This document shows, one piece after another, positions 61,679 through 64,000 of a stretch of DNA of 64,000 nt. The notes under the pieces were generated by a model that was given only the letters and a program-made list of their open reading frames with translations, was not told the DNA's origin and did no database searches. Numbering within the stretch: position 1 is the first letter of the stretch; each line of letters opens with the position of its first letter. The stretch covers positions 3,348,001 through 3,412,000 of the forward strand of contig OZ251458.1 in assembly GCA_965242535.1 (NCBI GenBank), in the 5' to 3' direction. The translations under genes and the position numbers were made by a program. This DNA comes from VXRD01 sp965242535 (GTDB taxonomy: Bacteria; Latescibacterota; UBA2968).

Positions 61679-62164
61679 TCACTCCTGAGTGCGTTGCGTT
61701 TCGCGAATCGCTTCGAGCTCTGAAATCGCTTCGAGATCCTTGGGCCTGCCCGCCGCTCGCTTGACGTGGATGAGGGTTTCCAAATTGAGGCACAAACAGC
61801 GAACCCCGAACACCTCCATCTCAAATGCGCGATCCACGAGATCCTCGTAATTCCCGCCCCCCGTCACCTCGCCGAGCAAATCGAGATCTCCGAGATTCGT
61901 TTGCAAAGTAAAATTCAGACCCATGCGGATGGTGGCTTCCGACCATTGAAAGGGAAGCCCAGGGGGGGCGCCGCGCAGATAGGGGTTTTGTTTTTCCAAT
62001 GCGTTGGCAAGGCGCGCGATATTCTCCTGCGACCTGCGATATACCACGTCGAGGTCTTGTGTCAAACGACTGCTGCCGTGAACGATAGCCGCCGCTCCCC
62101 CGACGATGATAAATTCAACGCCGCGATCGGACAATAATTGCAGCAGCTTGGCAAAATCCGTCAC
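61679..62164 (-). CDS. Nucleotidyltransferase-like protein (AbiEii/MNT-type fold)
   Basis: 161 residues. FIIVGGAAAIVHGSSRLTQDLDVVYRR carries the GG...H...R.T.DxD pattern of polymerase-beta-like nucleotidyltransferases used in toxin-antitoxin and phage-resistance modules; GDLDLLGE supplies the later Asp. GTG at 62164 overlaps the stop of the upstream 56-residue gene (GTGA). The pair could be a toxin-antitoxin unit or a house-cleaning enzyme. Confidence 0.78.
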   Translation of the reverse strand: MTDFAKLLQLLSDRGVEFIIVGGAAAIVHGSSRLTQDLDVVYRRSQENIARLANALEKQNPYLRGAPPGLPFQWSEATIRMGLNFTLQTNLGDLDLLGEVTGGGNYEDLVDRAFEMEVFGVRCLCLNLETLIHVKRAAGRPKDLEAISELEAIRETQRTQE

Positions 62165-62331
62165 GGTTTGCGCCCTCCGGCTTTTCGCAACTCATCGGCG
62201 AACTTTTGGAGTTGCATCGCATTTTGCAAGCGTTCTTCGTAAGAGAGTTTGAGATTTTTGCGGATGAGCGTTCTATCGACATCCTTTTTATATTCCTCGA
62301 TGACGGGATCGAGTCCGCGAGAATCATCCAT
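62161..62331 (-). CDS. Small helical protein coupled to the nucleotidyltransferase
   Basis: 56 residues, starting MDDSRGLDPVIEEYKKDVDR, then KNLKLSYEERLQNAMQLQKF. Amphipathic and charged, a probable antitoxin-like or adaptor partner. Overlaps the next gene by 4 bases, and its start is 1 base after the phosphoesterase stop. Confidence 0.7.
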   Translation of the reverse strand: MDDSRGLDPVIEEYKKDVDRTLIRKNLKLSYEERLQNAMQLQKFADELRKAGGRKP

Positions 62332-62332
62332 G

Positions 62333-63271
62333 TTATTTCCCCTCCTTTTCCCACGCCAGCGAATAATCGCGTTCCTCGGGGTTGGGATGCCCGCCCGGGC
62401 CATAGCCAGCGGTGGATTGCGATTCGCGGGCGAGCGGGATGAATGTATCGGTTATGCCGGCGTCTGTCACGTCAAAACGATAGAAGCCCAAAGTGGGGTC
62501 GCCATCGGGCCATCGGTCCGCGCTTTGGGGCATGGCAATGCCCGCGCAACGGTAAAACCGAATGCCCGCCACATCTTGCGGAGGCCGCCGGCAGTGAATG
62601 TGTCCGCTCAGGACGATGGACACATCGGACTTTTTGAACGCCTCAAAGACGCGCTGTCTGTGGGGGGGATCGATGGAAAAATACCAGTCCCGGTATTCGC
62701 CCTCATTGCCAATATCCCATTTGGGTTCGTCCAACGCATCCATAAAAAGGGGATAATGCATGGTCACGACGTGATGCGTCGCGCGAGGGAGCGATGGCAA
62801 TTCGCGTTCGAGCCAACGCCACATGCGCGCCTCGTGCGGCAATCCCGACCCGGCCACCGCGGCGTAGAATCCGCTAAAGCGCACATTCTCGTGGACAAAG
62901 CTCCAGGGAAATGCCCCGAAAAAAGAGGCAAACCGATCCAGTTGCTCGGCCGTGACATTGAGGCGAATGTCGTCTCGCCCGGTGGCGCCGTTTTTGTCCG
63001 CGTGTTTGTTGCCCGTGTCCATGTTGCCGGGGATGGCGCGATAGGGATAAGGCAGGGCGTCGAGTTCGCGTTTGGCAATCTCAAACTCAAAGTCATGGCA
63101 CGAGCCATCGCGGGTCAGATCGCCGCCGATGAGGAGGAGATCGACATCGGCAATGGCTTGAAGTTGGCGATACGCGGTCTGCCAGTTGTCCATCATGCGC
63201 TGGCTGAAGCGAAAGGACCGGGGCGAACCGGGTTGCATGTCGGCGATGTGGAGAAAGGCCCAGGGTTGCAT
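62333..63271 (-). CDS. Metallophosphoesterase (calcineurin-like)
   Basis: 312 residues. HIADMQ, LLIGGDLTRDGSCHD, AIPGNMDTGN, VTMHYPLF and LSGHIHCRRPP are the five metal-binding blocks of the family. The first Asp block reads HIADMQ, and the third reads PGNMD where PGNHD is usual, so one ligand His is replaced by Met. ATG 63271 follows GGAAATGCC. Intracellular or exported state is unclear (no signal peptide). First gene of a probable four-gene unit. Confidence 0.88.
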   Translation of the reverse strand: MQPWAFLHIADMQPGSPRSFRFSQRMMDNWQTAYRQLQAIADVDLLLIGGDLTRDGSCHDFEFEIAKRELDALPYPYRAIPGNMDTGNKHADKNGATGRDDIRLNVTAEQLDRFASFFGAFPWSFVHENVRFSGFYAAVAGSGLPHEARMWRWLERELPSLPRATHHVVTMHYPLFMDALDEPKWDIGNEGEYRDWYFSIDPPHRQRVFEAFKKSDVSIVLSGHIHCRRPPQDVAGIRFYRCAGIAMPQSADRWPDGDPTLGFYRFDVTDAGITDTFIPLARESQSTAGYGPGGHPNPEERDYSLAWEKEGK

Positions 63272-63452
63272 GGCATTTCCTTTGGTGGTCAATGGTCGGC
63301 CCGCCCCCATCATCCGTAGGGATCCGTGCTGTCTTCGCATCCAACCAACCATAAAATCAGTTGGTTTTCCCTTTACTGACGTCGTGCTTCGCGTGCGCGG
63401 CGCTCAAAGCGGCGTCGATCGCGGTGGGCATGCTCAAATCCGAGGCATGAGG

Positions 63453-64000
63453 TCATCGCCTATCGCCCGCGGTTGTGATAAATTGCCTTTCCCGTTGGCT
63501 TTGGCGCACGCGCTGCTCGATGGCGTTTGGGTCGCCCCAAATTTCCAAGAGCCGCTCGCGCAGGGCGTCGCGTATGTCGCGGTGGCGTGCGGACGCCGAT
63601 AGGTCGTTCAGTTCCCCGGGGTCTTCTGCGATATCGAACAACTCGGGCGCGTCTCCCAAGCTGAGGTTGAGTTTGTAATCGCCCTTTTTGAGCATGGCCA
63701 CGGGGCGGAGAACCCCGTGCGCGAGGTATTCGCAGAAGGCTTCGTCTTTCCACGTCTCGGCGTCGCCCGCGATCAAGGGCAAGAGGCTATCGCCGTCGAG
63801 GGGCGCGATCGCTTTCGACGCGCCGCTCATGTCGATGAGGGTGGCGACGAGATCGACTAAGGAGACATTTTGTGGGACGCGCAATCCCCCCGGAATTTGC
63901 CCGGGCCAGACGATCTGGAGGGGCACGCGAGAAGACGCCTCATACATGTTGGACTTGCGCCACATGCCGTGCTCGCCGTTCATCTCCCCGTGGTCCGAGG
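63453..64000 (-). CDS. Sulfatase, C-terminal part (runs off the right edge)
   Basis: The readable part begins SDHGEMNGEHGMWRKSNMYE, a hallmark of arylsulfatase-type enzymes (SDHGE...G...KxxxYE). It continues with VPLQIVWPGQIPGG, LVDLVATLIDMSG and YKLNLSLGDAPELFDIAEDP. The formylglycine site CxPSR lies beyond the window. Substrate unknown. Confidence 0.9.
   Translation of the reverse strand, partial: SDHGEMNGEHGMWRKSNMYEASSRVPLQIVWPGQIPGGLRVPQNVSLVDLVATLIDMSGASKAIAPLDGDSLLPLIAGDAETWKDEAFCEYLAHGVLRPVAMLKKGDYKLNLSLGDAPELFDIAEDPGELNDLSASARHRDIRDALRERLLEIWGDPNAIEQRVRQSQRERQFITTAGDRR

Overview
The window looks like a chromosomal contig from a Gram-negative bacterium of the FCB superphylum. A Latescibacterota-like lineage is my best guess, and it is inference from gene content only. 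The clues are TonB-dependent receptors with carboxypeptidase-regulatory N-termini, LolA, lipoproteins, lamin-tail proteins with FlgD-like C-termini, a fused SecDF, a sulfatase, a DUF362 protein, and sigma-54 signalling in a GC-rich genome. No rRNA, tRNA or CRISPR array was recognised.

Layout. 1-2.3 kb: a PLD-SNF2 helicase cut by the left edge. 2.9-7.6 kb: an NtrB/NtrC-type pair, then a textbook sigma-54 promoter, a PtsN-like EIIA and an RpoD-family sigma factor. 7.7-19.9 kb: mostly housekeeping genes (lipoprotein, glutamine synthetase, larC, M23 peptidase, rlmN, prmC, polyprenyl synthase, secDF). 20-22.2 kb: pcp and an IS110-family element with a long 5' non-coding end. 22.3-32.6 kb: a cobalamin uptake and salvage regulon on the minus strand. 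It runs riboswitch with terminator, btuF-like, btuB-like receptor, BtuG-like propeller lipoprotein, cobA, cbiZ, cbiB and a btuD-like ATPase. No permease gene is present. 32.6-43.4 kb: rpmB, rpmG, a HIT protein, prfB with its programmed frameshift, lolA, a truncated ftsK, then tsaD, a VWA membrane protein and a lamin-tail protein. 44-50.7 kb: an NhaC antiporter, an orphan HsdR-N nuclease, an orphan HicB, a 30-residue membrane protein and a large TonB receptor. 51-55.9 kb: M20 amidohydrolase, mraY, a HisI-GNAT fusion behind an attenuator-like leader, and prs. 55.9-58.7 kb: an IS630 remnant abutting a 5' stub that resembles cmr1, a CARF-HEPN-CARF protein, and gene debris including a BCCT transporter tail. 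58.9-64 kb: DUF362, a 580-residue protein, a nucleotidyltransferase pair, a metallophosphoesterase and a partial sulfatase.

The most striking feature is a dense, layered repeat ecology. (i) A roughly 400-bp MITE-like family has perfect terminal inverted repeats at TA dinucleotides, and its ends match the end of the IS630 remnant, which suggests non-autonomous derivatives. (ii) Mini-hairpin modules are present or absent at fixed positions inside these elements. (iii) A second, 153-bp MITE is nested in one copy. (iv) Phase-locked 7-bp (and locally 9-bp) arrays lead into a GGACAGGC/GCCTGTCC hairpin element and occur at more than fifteen places. These repeats separate the cobalamin genes, sit in frame inside cbiZ, supply the coding tails of several genes, and replace the motor half of ftsK. 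The other leading candidate for novelty is the CARF-HEPN-CARF protein next to the apparent remains of a type III-B CRISPR locus.
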